Assembly (NCBI GenBank): GCA_045536305.1
Contig: JAZSNH010000029.1
Span: 1-64,000, forward strand
DNA: 64,000 nt
Direction of reading: 5' to 3'
Source: JAISGQ01 sp045536305
GTDB taxonomy: Bacteria > Bacillota > Clostridia > Oscillospirales > Acutalibacteraceae
The position numbers were made by a program, and so were the translations under genes. The notes beneath the pieces are model-generated. The model was not told the origin of the DNA. It searched no databases and saw only the letters and a program-made list of their open reading frames with translations. The first letter of the stretch is position 1; the number at the start of each line of letters is the position of its first letter. Below, piece by piece: positions 42,329-51,990 of this stretch.

Positions 42329-44923
42329 TTATTCCTCGTCCGATTCGTCCCTACGCTCTCTGAGGGAATATGCCTGAGCTATGGGCTTATATTCGAGAAT
42401 ACCGTCTATTTTTGAATAAAGTGCGCCGAGAGGCTTGTGCAAAAACTTCGGTCTGACGGAAATTATCCAGTAAACAACAAGCACGAAAAGGGAAACAAGT
42501 GTAATGACAATGCCGATATTAAGGCCGGGTGTTTTGTAATCGAATCTTATTTCATTATCTCCTGCTTCGCATTGTACCGCCATAAAGCCGATATTGACCT
42601 TTTCTATATCCACTTTCTTTCCGTTTACCGATGCGCTGAAGCCGTCATCGTAAGGGACAGAAAAGAACACGAGATCGCTTTCGCTTAATGATATATGTGC
42701 AGAAAAGCCATTTTTATCGGGGGTGTAGGTTTCGCCGCAGGAGACCGACGCACGGTCTGTACAGTCGGCGTAATATTCCTCTGCGGTGACGAAAACCGTT
42801 GAAACATCCATGTGTGTAAGCATGCCGTCATATCTGACAGCCTGCTCATCGGACAGCACCAGAGCCTTCAGAAGTATAGATGCCCGATCCGCCTCGGCAA
42901 AGCTGTGATACTCTGCCTCGGTGATGTACTTATCATAGGTAAAGCCCATCGGGATATAAAAATCATTCTTCCACAGATTATGTCCGCAGGAGGAGGAAAC
43001 ATAGCTCCAGCCGCGATTGGCGGTCTGATAATTTTCGGTGTAGGTGTGCACTTCGCCGTCTGAGGTTATAAAGGTCACAGTGTTTTTATCGCTGTCTGAG
43101 ACGGTCGGGTCGAAAACTCCGCCTGTGTTTATCTTGTCCGCAGAGCCGAAGTTGTTTGTAAACACAGCGTCGTCAAAGAGATATTTGACGCTGAGCAGAG
43201 AACGCACGGCGGCGGGCTCGGCACCGGGGCGTGTTGCAACAACACGTTCTATACCAACGCTTTCGTAAAATTCGATGGCGGTGTGCGGAATAATGGAATG
43301 AAACGCATTTATTGAGGACATATCCCAGAACATGGCAATATTATCGAGGGTGTCGTAGGTGTCCACTCTGAAAACCGCATTCTGAGCTTTTTCCTTTTCG
43401 CCGTTGGGCATAATGAGCTTTTCTTCTCCCTCGAGTGCGTAGGGGATCACGTAATCGGTATTTGAATAGGAAAGGGTCTGCCCCTCTGCTATAAAGTATA
43501 TCCACATGGTACAGGAGGTTAGAATGACAGCGCCGAAGGCGGCTAAAGAGGCTGCTTTTCGCCTGCCCTTTTCCTGAAGACGGATAACTGCAAAAACTGC
43601 ACAGAGAGATATTATCGCTATTGCAACATAGACCCAGAATCGGTCGGCATAGTTCATGAGTCCGTACTTTGCCTCGGAGGAGGTGGTCGAGGGTGATGCA
43701 AGAGTAAAGCCGATGGCAAGGGATATTGCAATGGCAATGCCTGCGCTCCATTTAAATCCGCTCTTAAGGTTTGCGTGCTTTGTGTTAAAGGCCAGCACCG
43801 TCATAAGTGAGGTGATAAGGGTGAGCATATAGAACCAGCGCGCATAATAGGTGGCATTGAACAGCATGAAGGAGGAATTTAAAATGGGGATAAACGCAAA
43901 GAACATCAGCACGATAAACATTCTCTTAAGCCAGTGCGAAGGGTAGCTTTTCAGCCAGGCTATAACTCCGACCATGGCGAAGGCAGGCAGATATGCCGCG
44001 ATGCTTCCCCATTTTGCACCCGAATCGGGGGTAAAATTGGGGCGTGCAGGCAGGTCGGGCGGAAAGAACATGGACTCGATTATGTTTAAATAACGCTGTG
44101 TCTCGGGGTAGAGCAGCGAGTTCCAGCCGTAGAGCAGGGTGTCAACACGGGGGCTTTTGAGCACCTCGACCACCGCGGGCACAAGCAGCACAGAGGAAAG
44201 ACAAAGGCCGAGCACAGCCTCGAATGCGATACGGAGCAGCTTGCCTGAATTGAAATGCCAGTTTCCGTGAGAGATAAGCCGCACCGTAAAATAGATGATT
44301 ACAAATATTACCTCGCCCGTAAAGAAAAAATAATTGACGAAGGCGTTTATAAAAACCGCAAGACAGAAAACACCCTTTTTATTTTCACTCATAAGCTTTT
44401 CGAGAGCGAGAAGCAGCAGAGGAAAAGCTATCATAGGCTCGTGGAAATGGTTGAAGAAGATGTTGAAAAGGGAATAGCCCGAAAAGGCGTAAAGCAGTCC
44501 GCCTATGAGCGCCCAGTCCTTATCTTTCAGAAAATGCCTCAGATAAGCGTATGCCGTCACCGCACAGAGCGATATCTTCACAGCCAGCAGAGGGCCGATG
44601 AGATAAGGCACGGCAGAGGACGGAAACAGCAGTGTGATCAGGAAAAAGGGTGAACCGAGATTATAGAAGGAATAAGAGCCGATAAAATTGACACCTATGT
44701 CCGTTTTGAAATCCCAGCCGAAGGAGCCGCTTTTTATCATGTCATGAGCATGCATATAAAAGGGATACTGCTGTACGTTGAAATCGCCGTACTGAAGGAA
44801 GTATCCCCTGCACATTATGACAAAGGGCAGAAATATTATAAATGTCATGACAAGAGCGATGAGAAAAACCGTGCCGTATCGCTCTTTTTTTCCGTTGAGA
44901 GTCAGTTTATTGATCAGATCCAC
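42329..44923 (-). CDS. YfhO-family membrane protein
   Basis: An 864-aa polytopic protein of the YfhO kind. About a dozen hydrophobic segments fill residues 15-490, and a soluble extracytoplasmic part follows. Typical phrases are FQQYPFYMHAHDMIKSG (here VQQYPFYMHAHDM), the YNLGSPFFLITLLFP loop, and FNATYYARWFYML. YfhO relatives are GT-C fold glycosyltransferases, with a known role in lipoteichoic acid modification in Bacillus. The final helix is near residue 800. It overlaps the GT gene upstream by 17 bp. Confidence 0.85.
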   Translation of the reverse strand: MDLINKLTLNGKKERYGTVFLIALVMTFIIFLPFVIMCRGYFLQYGDFNVQQYPFYMHAHDMIKSGSFGWDFKTDIGVNFIGSYSFYNLGSPFFLITLLFPSSAVPYLIGPLLAVKISLCAVTAYAYLRHFLKDKDWALIGGLLYAFSGYSLFNIFFNHFHEPMIAFPLLLLALEKLMSENKKGVFCLAVFINAFVNYFFFTGEVIFVIIYFTVRLISHGNWHFNSGKLLRIAFEAVLGLCLSSVLLVPAVVEVLKSPRVDTLLYGWNSLLYPETQRYLNIIESMFFPPDLPARPNFTPDSGAKWGSIAAYLPAFAMVGVIAWLKSYPSHWLKRMFIVLMFFAFIPILNSSFMLFNATYYARWFYMLTLITSLMTVLAFNTKHANLKSGFKWSAGIAIAISLAIGFTLASPSTTSSEAKYGLMNYADRFWVYVAIAIISLCAVFAVIRLQEKGRRKAASLAAFGAVILTSCTMWIYFIAEGQTLSYSNTDYVIPYALEGEEKLIMPNGEKEKAQNAVFRVDTYDTLDNIAMFWDMSSINAFHSIIPHTAIEFYESVGIERVVATRPGAEPAAVRSLLSVKYLFDDAVFTNNFGSADKINTGGVFDPTVSDSDKNTVTFITSDGEVHTYTENYQTANRGWSYVSSSCGHNLWKNDFYIPMGFTYDKYITEAEYHSFAEADRASILLKALVLSDEQAVRYDGMLTHMDVSTVFVTAEEYYADCTDRASVSCGETYTPDKNGFSAHISLSESDLVFFSVPYDDGFSASVNGKKVDIEKVNIGFMAVQCEAGDNEIRFDYKTPGLNIGIVITLVSLFVLVVYWIISVRPKFLHKPLGALYSKIDGILEYKPIAQAYSLRERRDESDEE

Positions 44924-46145
44924 ACTTTTCCTCCAGTTTAGGTATAATGGAATGACGCATTATAACATAGAAAATAAACATGAAAAGCACGAGGTTCAAA
45001 AGAGAGTTCACAGTTTGCAGGGTGCCGATTTTTTCTGCCCAGCTGCCGCCGTGATTGACAAGGGCAAGTATGCGCGCCTCATTTGCAAGGACAATAAGCG
45101 CCTGCGCGCAGAAGCAGTACAATATACGCCTGTCGCGCAGCTCGGTGTAAACAAGCAGCAGCATAAGAAGCGCGAGCATCTGATACCGCTCGTGCTGTCT
45201 TGTAGTCAGCATAAAGACTGCATTTACAAAGATAAAGGCGGCAGACAGCACATGCAGCTTCGGCATTTTGAGGTATGCGGCAAAAAGCAGGGCGCACAGC
45301 AGAAGAAGCACAGCGGGAGAAAAGAACCTGAGAACGCCCTCCTCCTGCCAGTTGAGTCCCCACACGCCATAGATGTTGTCGGCGTTGAGGTTGATATAGG
45401 GATAGGTGTCTGCGCCCCTGAGATATACCTTAAAGGGGAGCAGAGGGCTTTTGGCGCCTATCATAAAGGGCAGCCACATTATGAGCCAGACTGCGGCGGC
45501 AATGCTAACATTTTTTGCGGCTGAAAGCCATGCCCTTGCGCTTTTGAAGCCGCCGCACGAGCGGACAAGCTCGAAAAACAGCACAGGAGCAAGATATGCC
45601 GCCTGGAATTTTAAAAGCAGACACAGCGCATAAAGCACGCATGAGAGGGCGTATTTTTCCCGAAGCAGCAGATAAAAGACAGACAAAACAAAGAGCAGCA
45701 GAACGCAGTCGGTCTGCCCCCAGAAGCCGCAGTTAAATATTGCGGCAGGATTGACTGCCCAAAGAGCGCAGACCGCAATGCCCAAAATATCGCTCTTTTT
45801 TCGCGCGAAAAGATACAGCACAAGACAGATAAGAGAATCACACAGCACGGGAAAAAACTTTATCGTCAGCATACGAAAGGGCGCAAAGCCGCTTACCGCA
45901 GGGTTTTCGGCTATTGCCCCGACTATCTTCAGCACGTAAAGATACAGGGGAGGATAATCAAGATTCCACACATGGCCGTCATAGGCGTTGAAAAAGCCTT
46001 GCTGTATATCCTTTGCCCACTGCAGATTCCATGCGGTATCATAGTCGTTTTCATAAAATACCGCCGCGCAGAGTCGAAGAACAAAGGCAAAGACCGTTAT
46101 GCAGACGGCAAGGTCTATATATCGTCGGTTGAATTTTGTGTTCAT
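44907..46145 (-). CDS. GT-C fold glycosyltransferase-like membrane protein
   Basis: A 412-aa polytopic protein. Residues ND-YD (NDYDTAWNLQWAKDI) near 33-46, a DYPPLYLYVL loop near 62 and NPAAIFNCGFWGQTDC near 130 match GT-C mannosyltransferase-like proteins that use lipid-linked sugars. The start codon overlaps the nitroreductase stop by ATGA, and its end overlaps the YfhO-like gene. Together they look like an envelope glycan unit. Sugar unknown. Confidence 0.83.
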   Translation of the reverse strand: MNTKFNRRYIDLAVCITVFAFVLRLCAAVFYENDYDTAWNLQWAKDIQQGFFNAYDGHVWNLDYPPLYLYVLKIVGAIAENPAVSGFAPFRMLTIKFFPVLCDSLICLVLYLFARKKSDILGIAVCALWAVNPAAIFNCGFWGQTDCVLLLFVLSVFYLLLREKYALSCVLYALCLLLKFQAAYLAPVLFFELVRSCGGFKSARAWLSAAKNVSIAAAVWLIMWLPFMIGAKSPLLPFKVYLRGADTYPYINLNADNIYGVWGLNWQEEGVLRFFSPAVLLLLCALLFAAYLKMPKLHVLSAAFIFVNAVFMLTTRQHERYQMLALLMLLLVYTELRDRRILYCFCAQALIVLANEARILALVNHGGSWAEKIGTLQTVNSLLNLVLFMFIFYVIMRHSIIPKLEEKCGSDQ

Positions 46146-46708
46146 TTTACAAATTCCACAAGCTCGTCAAAGCTCTTTCTCGGCCTTGCCTCGGGAGCTT
46201 CATCGGGATATCCCACCGACAGACAGCCTGCGATGATATCGGGCGGAAAACGCTCGTCGAGATAATCCTTTGCAAAAAGCACATCGCATATCCAAAGACT
46301 TCCGAGCCCCATATCATGCGCCTTTAAGGTCATGTTCTCAAAGCATGCGCCGACACTGGTCAATTCGGGGATAAGAAACTGCCAGGGCGCACGCTCGGCG
46401 ATCCTGCCGATTCTTCGGGGCATGAAAACAAGGATAGTGGCAGAAGCCTTTCTCATGTGTCTGACAGTAGTGCTGACAGAGCTTTTTATTTCGGGGTTCT
46501 GACGCTGAAATTCCTCCATGGCGCAGCAAAGCCTTTCGACCTCTTCGCCTCTTATCACCTTAAAACGCCATGGCTGTGCGTTTTTTGCGCTTGGAGCCAT
46601 GATTCCTGCCTTTATTATCTCCGAAAGCTGTTTATCGGTAACGGTGTCTTCCTTAAAAGCACGTATGCTTCGCCTTTCCTCAAGAACCTTCTGAAATTCC
46701 ATTCTCAT
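46142..46708 (-). CDS. Nitroreductase family protein
   Basis: An FMN-dependent oxidoreductase of 188 aa. RRSIRAFK near residue 11, the PSAKNAQPWRF motif near 41, and GACFENMTLKAHDMGLGSLW near 125 are the family marks. ATG 46708 was preferred because AAAGGA lies 6 nt upstream. It is coupled by ATGA to the GT gene, an odd partner. Substrate unknown. Confidence 0.9.
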   Translation of the reverse strand: MRMEFQKVLEERRSIRAFKEDTVTDKQLSEIIKAGIMAPSAKNAQPWRFKVIRGEEVERLCCAMEEFQRQNPEIKSSVSTTVRHMRKASATILVFMPRRIGRIAERAPWQFLIPELTSVGACFENMTLKAHDMGLGSLWICDVLFAKDYLDERFPPDIIAGCLSVGYPDEAPEARPRKSFDELVEFVK

Positions 46709-46831
46709 CACACATCCTTTTCGGGATTTTTACCTAATAAGTATACCACATCGTACCGCATATCACAAGCACCTTGAATTTAACGGTATGATGATGTATA
46801 ATCGAAAAAACATCAGGAAGGACGTGATAAT

Positions 46832-47383
46832 ATGAAAAGAATCTCGGCGGCGTTTTTCGCAATGCTGCTTTTCGTTTTGTCTGTCGTTCCTGCTTATGCA
46901 TCGGAGGTATCACCGTCCGAGGTGTACAGCACCGGTGTTTTTGAGCCCTGCGAATATATACCGTCCTTTGCCTCGGTGCCCGATTTTTACACCCCTATCG
47001 AGAGCGTGACATGCATGTATATGTTCATAGACGCGCAGGGCAATCCTCACAGACGGTGGTACGGCTCGATCGACGGAGCCTACGGCTGGTATGCGGTGGA
47101 GGACGGCGAACAGAGCGTGCGCCCCTATTCCCTGCCCGTCAACGTAGAGGACGACCGCGAAATGCTTTTTATAAAGACTGAAAATGTGTATTCTACAGAG
47201 ACCGATCTCGGTTATGTTGGCATATTACCTCCGGAAGAGAGCAAAATGAAGGTGTCCGAGGTTTTCGGCATGCCGCTTAAAAAATTTATTATATGTATAG
47301 GTGCAGGCGCGGCGGCGTTCTGCCTGCTCATCGTTATCTCCGCCGCTGCGGTAAAGCACAGCCGAGGAAGATTTTTAAGATGA
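46832..47383 (+). CDS. Exported single-pass membrane protein
   Basis: A 183-aa protein with a signal peptide ending near YASEVSPSEV, an extracellular domain, and a C-terminal helix (residues about 155-175) with the tail HSRGRFLR. The tail is not a sortase motif. No family recognised. It ends 13 bp before the LRR gene, so the two are probably an operon. SD AGGAAGGA before ATG. Confidence 0.7.
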   Translation: MKRISAAFFAMLLFVLSVVPAYASEVSPSEVYSTGVFEPCEYIPSFASVPDFYTPIESVTCMYMFIDAQGNPHRRWYGSIDGAYGWYAVEDGEQSVRPYSLPVNVEDDREMLFIKTENVYSTETDLGYVGILPPEESKMKVSEVFGMPLKKFIICIGAGAAAFCLLIVISAAAVKHSRGRFLR

Positions 47384-47396
47384 TCGGGGGAAGAAT

Positions 47397-48605
47397 GTGA
47401 AAAAAACAAAGGACAGAATAAAAATCAGAACGTCTGCGATAACTGCCGCCGCGGCAGTGTGTGCAGGCGTTTTGCTCGGGATAGCGGTATTTTTCATGTT
47501 TTACGAAAAAGGTGCCGATGTGCCGAAGGAGCCCGGCAGCGATATGCAGATAAGCTGTTTTAAGTATACCGTCTCTGACGGTAAAGCGGCAGTAACCGCA
47601 TATACGGGCTCTGCGTCGGACATTGCCGTTCCCGAAATGCTGGGAGGTGCCGTTGTTTCCGAGATAGGCTACAGTGCCTTCAAGGGTCGCGCCGACCTGC
47701 TTTATGTTACGCTCCCCGACACTATCGAGAGCATAGGCGTTTATGCCTTTTCGGGGTGCACAGCCTTGAAATCGGTTAACATCCCAAAGCCTGTGACGAC
47801 AATCGGAGATCATGCATTCTCGGGATGTACGAGCCTGTGCGGTATCGAGCTGCCCGAGGCGCTGACAGAAATAGGGAAATATGCCTTTGCCGAATGCGAA
47901 AATCTCGATTATCTGAGTTTGCCGAGTGGTCTTATTTCTATAGGTGACAACGCTTTTTACGGGTGCAGTCTTGTTGAAAGCGTCAGAGTGCCCGACAGCG
48001 TAAGCTATATGGGCGATTCCGTTTTTGTCGGCTGCGACAGCTTAAGGACTGTTTATGCAGGCGGCTTATCGATAGGAAACAGGGCTTTTGCAGGCTGCTA
48101 CAGCCTTGAAAATGCGGTTATTTCCGAAAAAGCGGAAAGCATAGGCAGCAATGCTTTTGACGGGTGTATCATGCTCGAAAGCATTGCGATACCTGACAGC
48201 GTAAAAGCTATCGGCGACATGGCATTTTATAACTGCGATAAGCTCACAGAGGTCAGATTGCCGAAGAATATCACCCGCATCGGAGACAAGACCTTTTCTT
48301 ACTGCAGCTCGCTTGAGGAGATAAACCTGCCGAAAAAAATAACCCATATCGGATTTAAGGCCTTTGCCTGGTGCAACAAGCTTGAAAGAGCCGAGCTGCC
48401 CGAGGGTCTTGAAATAATAGACAGCAAGGCCTTTTACCGCTGTGAAAGCCTTGCACAGGCGGTTATACCGAGAAGCGTTGAAAAGATAGGCGCAGGAGCT
48501 TTTTACTGCACCGATACAGCGATCACAGCGCCATATCCTCCCGAGCATTACGGCTATTCAGTGGCCCATGATTCAGGGACATGGACAGTGGATGAAAATA
48601 TGTAA
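47397..48605 (+). CDS. BspA-type leucine-rich repeat surface protein
   Basis: A 402-aa membrane-anchored protein. A short basic N-terminus and a helix at about residues 10-30 precede a long run of about twelve 23-residue repeats of the pattern I-G-x-x-A-F-x-x-C-x-x-L-x-x-x-x-L-P (IGDHAFSGC, IGKYAFAEC, and so on). This LRR_5 type occurs in gut bacteria and is linked to binding of host or bacterial surfaces. GTG 47397 has GGGGGAAG upstream. It follows the exported protein at 46832. Confidence 0.88.
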   Translation: MKKTKDRIKIRTSAITAAAAVCAGVLLGIAVFFMFYEKGADVPKEPGSDMQISCFKYTVSDGKAAVTAYTGSASDIAVPEMLGGAVVSEIGYSAFKGRADLLYVTLPDTIESIGVYAFSGCTALKSVNIPKPVTTIGDHAFSGCTSLCGIELPEALTEIGKYAFAECENLDYLSLPSGLISIGDNAFYGCSLVESVRVPDSVSYMGDSVFVGCDSLRTVYAGGLSIGNRAFAGCYSLENAVISEKAESIGSNAFDGCIMLESIAIPDSVKAIGDMAFYNCDKLTEVRLPKNITRIGDKTFSYCSSLEEINLPKKITHIGFKAFAWCNKLERAELPEGLEIIDSKAFYRCESLAQAVIPRSVEKIGAGAFYCTDTAITAPYPPEHYGYSVAHDSGTWTVDENM

Positions 48606-48607
48606 AA

Positions 48608-48654
48608 TGAAAAAAGACTCGACAGCCGAGAGAAGGCAGGTCGGGCCTTTTTTA
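48608..48654. terminator. Convergent terminator between LRR gene and LysR gene
   Basis: AAAAAAG-CTCGAC and GTCGGG-CTTTTTT form an imperfect stem with wobble pairs, between convergent genes. Confidence 0.5.
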
Positions 48655-49536
48655 CTGCTCGGTGCCGAGCAGAGAGATAAAGCTTCTGGCGGCGGCAGAG
48701 AGAGGAATGTTTTCTCTGTAGCACACAGCTATGCTCCTTCGCGGCACATTGTTTGAAAGCTTAAGCTCAAAAAGCCCCTCGTCACTGCCATAGCGGATAA
48801 ATTCGCGCGTAACACAGGCAATGCCGAGACCGATGCGCGCATAATCGACCAGCAGGTCGTGAGCGCCCAGCTCTATTTCGGGGCGAAGCACCACACCGTT
48901 TTCAAGAAAATGCCTGTCGACCATTCTTCGCGAATTTGACGCCTGCTCAAGCATTATGAGAGGATACGAGGCGAGAGTTGTCAGACTGACCGTACAGGTG
49001 CGAAGAAAGGCATACGGCTCGCCTGCGATAAAAACATCGTGAACAGGGAGACATTCCTCGAAAACAAAGCCCTTTTCGCTCATGGGCATATTCACAAAGC
49101 CTATGTCTATGGAACCGTCGCGAAGCAGTGACATGGTGCCGTCGGTGGTTCGGTTGGTTATGCTTATCTTTACGTCGGGATACAAAGCGTGATATTTTCC
49201 GATGAAAGGGGAAAGATACCATTTGGAAACAGTGTCGCCTGCGCCTATCCTAAGCTCACCTGCGGAAAGCGAGCGCAGCTTCAGAAGCTTTTCCTCGCCT
49301 GCTTCTATAAGTCCCATTGCCGATCGGACATAGCCGCTTAAAAGCTCGCCCTCCGAGGTCAGTGTCACACCTCTTGAGGAACGGTTGAAAAGCCTTATAT
49401 CAAGAAGGGCCTCAAGCTGTCTTATCGACTGACTGACCGCAGGCTGACTGATGCAGAGAAGCTTTGCCGCACCCGAAAAGGTGCCTGCCTCTGCGACAGC
49501 GGAAAATATTTTGTAAAGCTCGGTGTTGATATTCAT
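48652..49536 (-). CDS. LysR-family transcriptional regulator
   Basis: A 294-aa LysR regulator. Winged HTH at residues 1-60 (FSAVAEAGTFSGAAKLLCISQPAVSQSIRQLE, broken up here) and a periplasmic-binding-type ligand domain (GELRIGAGDTVSKWYLSPFI). It diverges from the CofE-like gene 196 bp away, the usual arrangement for LysR control. Effector unknown. Confidence 0.9.
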   Translation of the reverse strand: MNINTELYKIFSAVAEAGTFSGAAKLLCISQPAVSQSIRQLEALLDIRLFNRSSRGVTLTSEGELLSGYVRSAMGLIEAGEEKLLKLRSLSAGELRIGAGDTVSKWYLSPFIGKYHALYPDVKISITNRTTDGTMSLLRDGSIDIGFVNMPMSEKGFVFEECLPVHDVFIAGEPYAFLRTCTVSLTTLASYPLIMLEQASNSRRMVDRHFLENGVVLRPEIELGAHDLLVDYARIGLGIACVTREFIRYGSDEGLFELKLSNNVPRRSIAVCYRENIPLSAAARSFISLLGTEQ

Positions 49537-49635
49537 AAGAGGCCGCCCTTTGCAAATATAATTTTAATCGGTATGTGCCATGAGATTACTGCATTATTAT
49601 AAGCAGTAGTTATATATAATATAATAAACTATCTA

Positions 49636-49664
49636 TTTACTTATATCAAGAGCTGTGGTAGTAT
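49636..49664 (+). promoter_or_regulatory. Candidate promoter of CofE-like gene
   Basis: TTTACT (49636-49641) and TAGTAT (49659-49664) spaced 17 bp, in the LysR/CofE divergent gap. Confidence 0.6.
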
Positions 49665-49732
49665 ATATACGGAAATTTCAGCAGACAAAAATAAGCTTAT
49701 ATATTTTCGATTTATGAAAGGTTGATTTTATC

Positions 49733-50926
49733 ATGAGAACAGTGGGCGTAACAACACGCGGAATCCGCACTCCTGTTATCCGTCAGGGCGAGGACCTTGT
49801 TTCCATCGTTGCCGAAAGCGTTGTCAATGCATCAAAGGCAGAGGGCTTTTCGTTTAATGACAGGGATATCGTGGCAGTTACCGAGTCGGTCGTTGCACGC
49901 GCAATGGGCAACTATGCATCTGTCGATGCAATTGCAAAGGACGTAGCGGCAAAGTTTGATACCGACACCATCGGCGTTATTTTCCCCATTCTTTCAAGAA
50001 ACCGCTTTGCTATATGCCTTCGCGGTATCGCAAAGGGCGTAAAGAAGATATATCTCATGCTTTCATACCCCTCCGATGAGGTTGGAAATCACCTCTTTGA
50101 TCCCGATCTGCTCGATGAAAAGGGTATCGATCCTTATGCGGACGTTCTCGATGAAAAGCAGTACAGAGAGGCTTTCGGCTATACCCTACACCCCTTTACG
50201 GGCGTTGACTATGTCGAGTATTACTGCAATCTTATCCGCGAGTGCGGCTGTGAGGCGGAGGTCATCTTCGCAAACCGCGCACAGGCTATCCTCGATTATA
50301 CCGACTGCGTGCTTGCCTGCGATATCCACACCCGCGAAAGAACGGTACGCCGCCTTATGAAGGCAGGCGCAAAGAAGGTGCTCACCCTTGCCGATATCCT
50401 CAACGAAAGTGTTGACGGCAGCGGCTATAACGAGGCTTACGGTCTTCTCGGCTCCAATAAGGCAACAGAGGACAGTGTAAAGCTCTTCCCCCGCGACTGC
50501 CAGAGCTTTGTTGACGCGCTGGCAAAGAAGCTTTGTGAAATGACAGGCAAGAATATCGAGGTTCTTATCTACGGTGACGGTGCGTTCAAGGATCCTGTAG
50601 GAAAGATATGGGAGCTTGCAGACCCCGTTGTTTCTCCTGCCTGCACAGAGGGCCTCAAGGGCAAGCCCAACGAGCTCAAGCTCAAGTATCTTGCAGACAA
50701 CGATTTTGCAAATCTTTCGGGTGACGCACTCTCCGACGCTATCAAGAACTCCATCAAGGAAAAGGAAGCAGACCTTGTGGGTAATATGGCTTCCGAGGGC
50801 ACAACTCCCAGACAACTTACCGACCTTATCGGTTCTCTCTGCGATCTCACCTCCGGCAGCGGTGACAAGGGTACTCCTGTTGTATTCATTCAGGGCTATT
50901 TCGACACCTACGCAAAGGAAGATTGA
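49733..50926 (+). CDS. CofE-like coenzyme F420-0:L-glutamate ligase family protein
   Basis: A 397-aa protein with a CofE-like start. The phrases GIRTPVIRQGEDLVSIVAES, DRDIVAVTESVVARAMGNYAS and a later IYGDGAFKDPVGKIWELADP match the F420:glutamate ligase fold. The family adds glutamate to the cofactor F420 in archaea and actinobacteria. No other F420 gene is visible here, so the substrate may differ. It diverges from LysR. A bidirectional terminator follows. Confidence 0.83.
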   Translation: MRTVGVTTRGIRTPVIRQGEDLVSIVAESVVNASKAEGFSFNDRDIVAVTESVVARAMGNYASVDAIAKDVAAKFDTDTIGVIFPILSRNRFAICLRGIAKGVKKIYLMLSYPSDEVGNHLFDPDLLDEKGIDPYADVLDEKQYREAFGYTLHPFTGVDYVEYYCNLIRECGCEAEVIFANRAQAILDYTDCVLACDIHTRERTVRRLMKAGAKKVLTLADILNESVDGSGYNEAYGLLGSNKATEDSVKLFPRDCQSFVDALAKKLCEMTGKNIEVLIYGDGAFKDPVGKIWELADPVVSPACTEGLKGKPNELKLKYLADNDFANLSGDALSDAIKNSIKEKEADLVGNMASEGTTPRQLTDLIGSLCDLTSGSGDKGTPVVFIQGYFDTYAKED

Positions 50927-50952
50927 TTTGAAATCTTCTGAAATATAGTGAA

Positions 50953-50988
50953 AACCCATGCATCGATATTATCGGTGCATGGGTTGTT
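50953..50988. terminator. Bidirectional terminator
   Basis: AACCCATGCA-CGA and TCG-TGCATGGGTT arms around TATTA, between convergent genes. Confidence 0.88.
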
Positions 50989-51018
50989 TATATGTAATAA
51001 AACGAAAAAACATGAAAA

Positions 51019-51987
51019 CTATTTTTCGTCTGCCGTGTTTATTATTTCTATCGCCCGTCTAAGCTGTTCATCCGTTACATCTAAGGGGGGCTTGAATATA
51101 ATAAGCTCCTCATCGCCGCCGCACAGAAGTCCTCTGCGTATAAGAAGTCGGCGAAGCTGCGGATTTTCGGGTTTTGCGGCAATGTACATGCCGAGATGGG
51201 AAACACTTTTAAATTTCCCTGTATCGCAGAGCATAGCGGTAAATTTTTCGCCCGTTTCGGACACAAAGAAATCAAAGCCCTTTGCACTCAGCCTTTTAAG
51301 CACGCTTTCCGCCACAGAGCAGATTATAGGGTTCGGCTGTGCGCCGTAGAGGGTGGAATGTGCCGATTGGCCTGTGAGCAGGCAAAGGGTAAGCGGAAGT
51401 CCTCCGCCGAGGCCTCCGACAAGGATAATATCGGGGCGAAGCTCCTGCGAAAGGCAAACGGTGGAAGAGCCTGTACGCATAAAACCGACCGCTCTTTCGT
51501 CGGCGATGGTTATAAGATCGTTCTCGCACGCAAAGGTAAAAATATCCCTGAAATAATCACGGCTGTACGGCTGTGCATTTTCGCAGTCAAAGGGAGAAAA
51601 AACCACAGCGCACGCGCCGCTTGGGTCGGGGTCGAAAGGGAAATCGGCATAGATTATCCTGCTTCTGCCTTCACCATAATGCATGGATGAGTAATCGAGA
51701 GCGATAGATACGGCGGCACTGAGCGATGAGCTGTCATCATGGGCGAAAAGGAGGGCGTCGGTCTTTGTGACGCGTGTCAGCCGTTCGGCAAAATCTGCCG
51801 CAGTTTCTATGGCACAGCCTGCGGAAAAGATGAAGCCATCGGCGCTTTCCTTTATGACCCTTGCTGTTTCGGGGCCTGAGAAAACATCGGTCGCAAAATT
51901 GAGGATATCCTCGCTCATTATCTGTGCAAACCTCGGTGCAGGTGATATCAGTGTTTCATATTTGTTTAAAAGCTCACGTCTGTTCAT
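51019..51987 (-). CDS. ArgD-like aminotransferase pseudoenzyme
   Basis: A 322-aa protein like class III aminotransferases of the acetylornithine kind (ArgD), but shorter (about 395 usual). Residues 163-164 (DE) and the RTGSS and GLGGG motifs are kept. The PLP lysine, which precedes GLGGG (AKGLGGG), is replaced: here residues 190-191 are V-G. The SFHGRT region is also missing. It starts 3 bp after the ArgC-like gene stop. No frameshift or stop breaks the frame, so it is under selection for something other than transamination, or is a recent decay. Not expected to be active. Confidence 0.82.
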   Translation of the reverse strand: MNRRELLNKYETLISPAPRFAQIMSEDILNFATDVFSGPETARVIKESADGFIFSAGCAIETAADFAERLTRVTKTDALLFAHDDSSSLSAAVSIALDYSSMHYGEGRSRIIYADFPFDPDPSGACAVVFSPFDCENAQPYSRDYFRDIFTFACENDLITIADERAVGFMRTGSSTVCLSQELRPDIILVGGLGGGLPLTLCLLTGQSAHSTLYGAQPNPIICSVAESVLKRLSAKGFDFFVSETGEKFTAMLCDTGKFKSVSHLGMYIAAKPENPQLRRLLIRRGLLCGGDEELIIFKPPLDVTDEQLRRAIEIINTADEK

Positions 51988-51990
51988 TTT

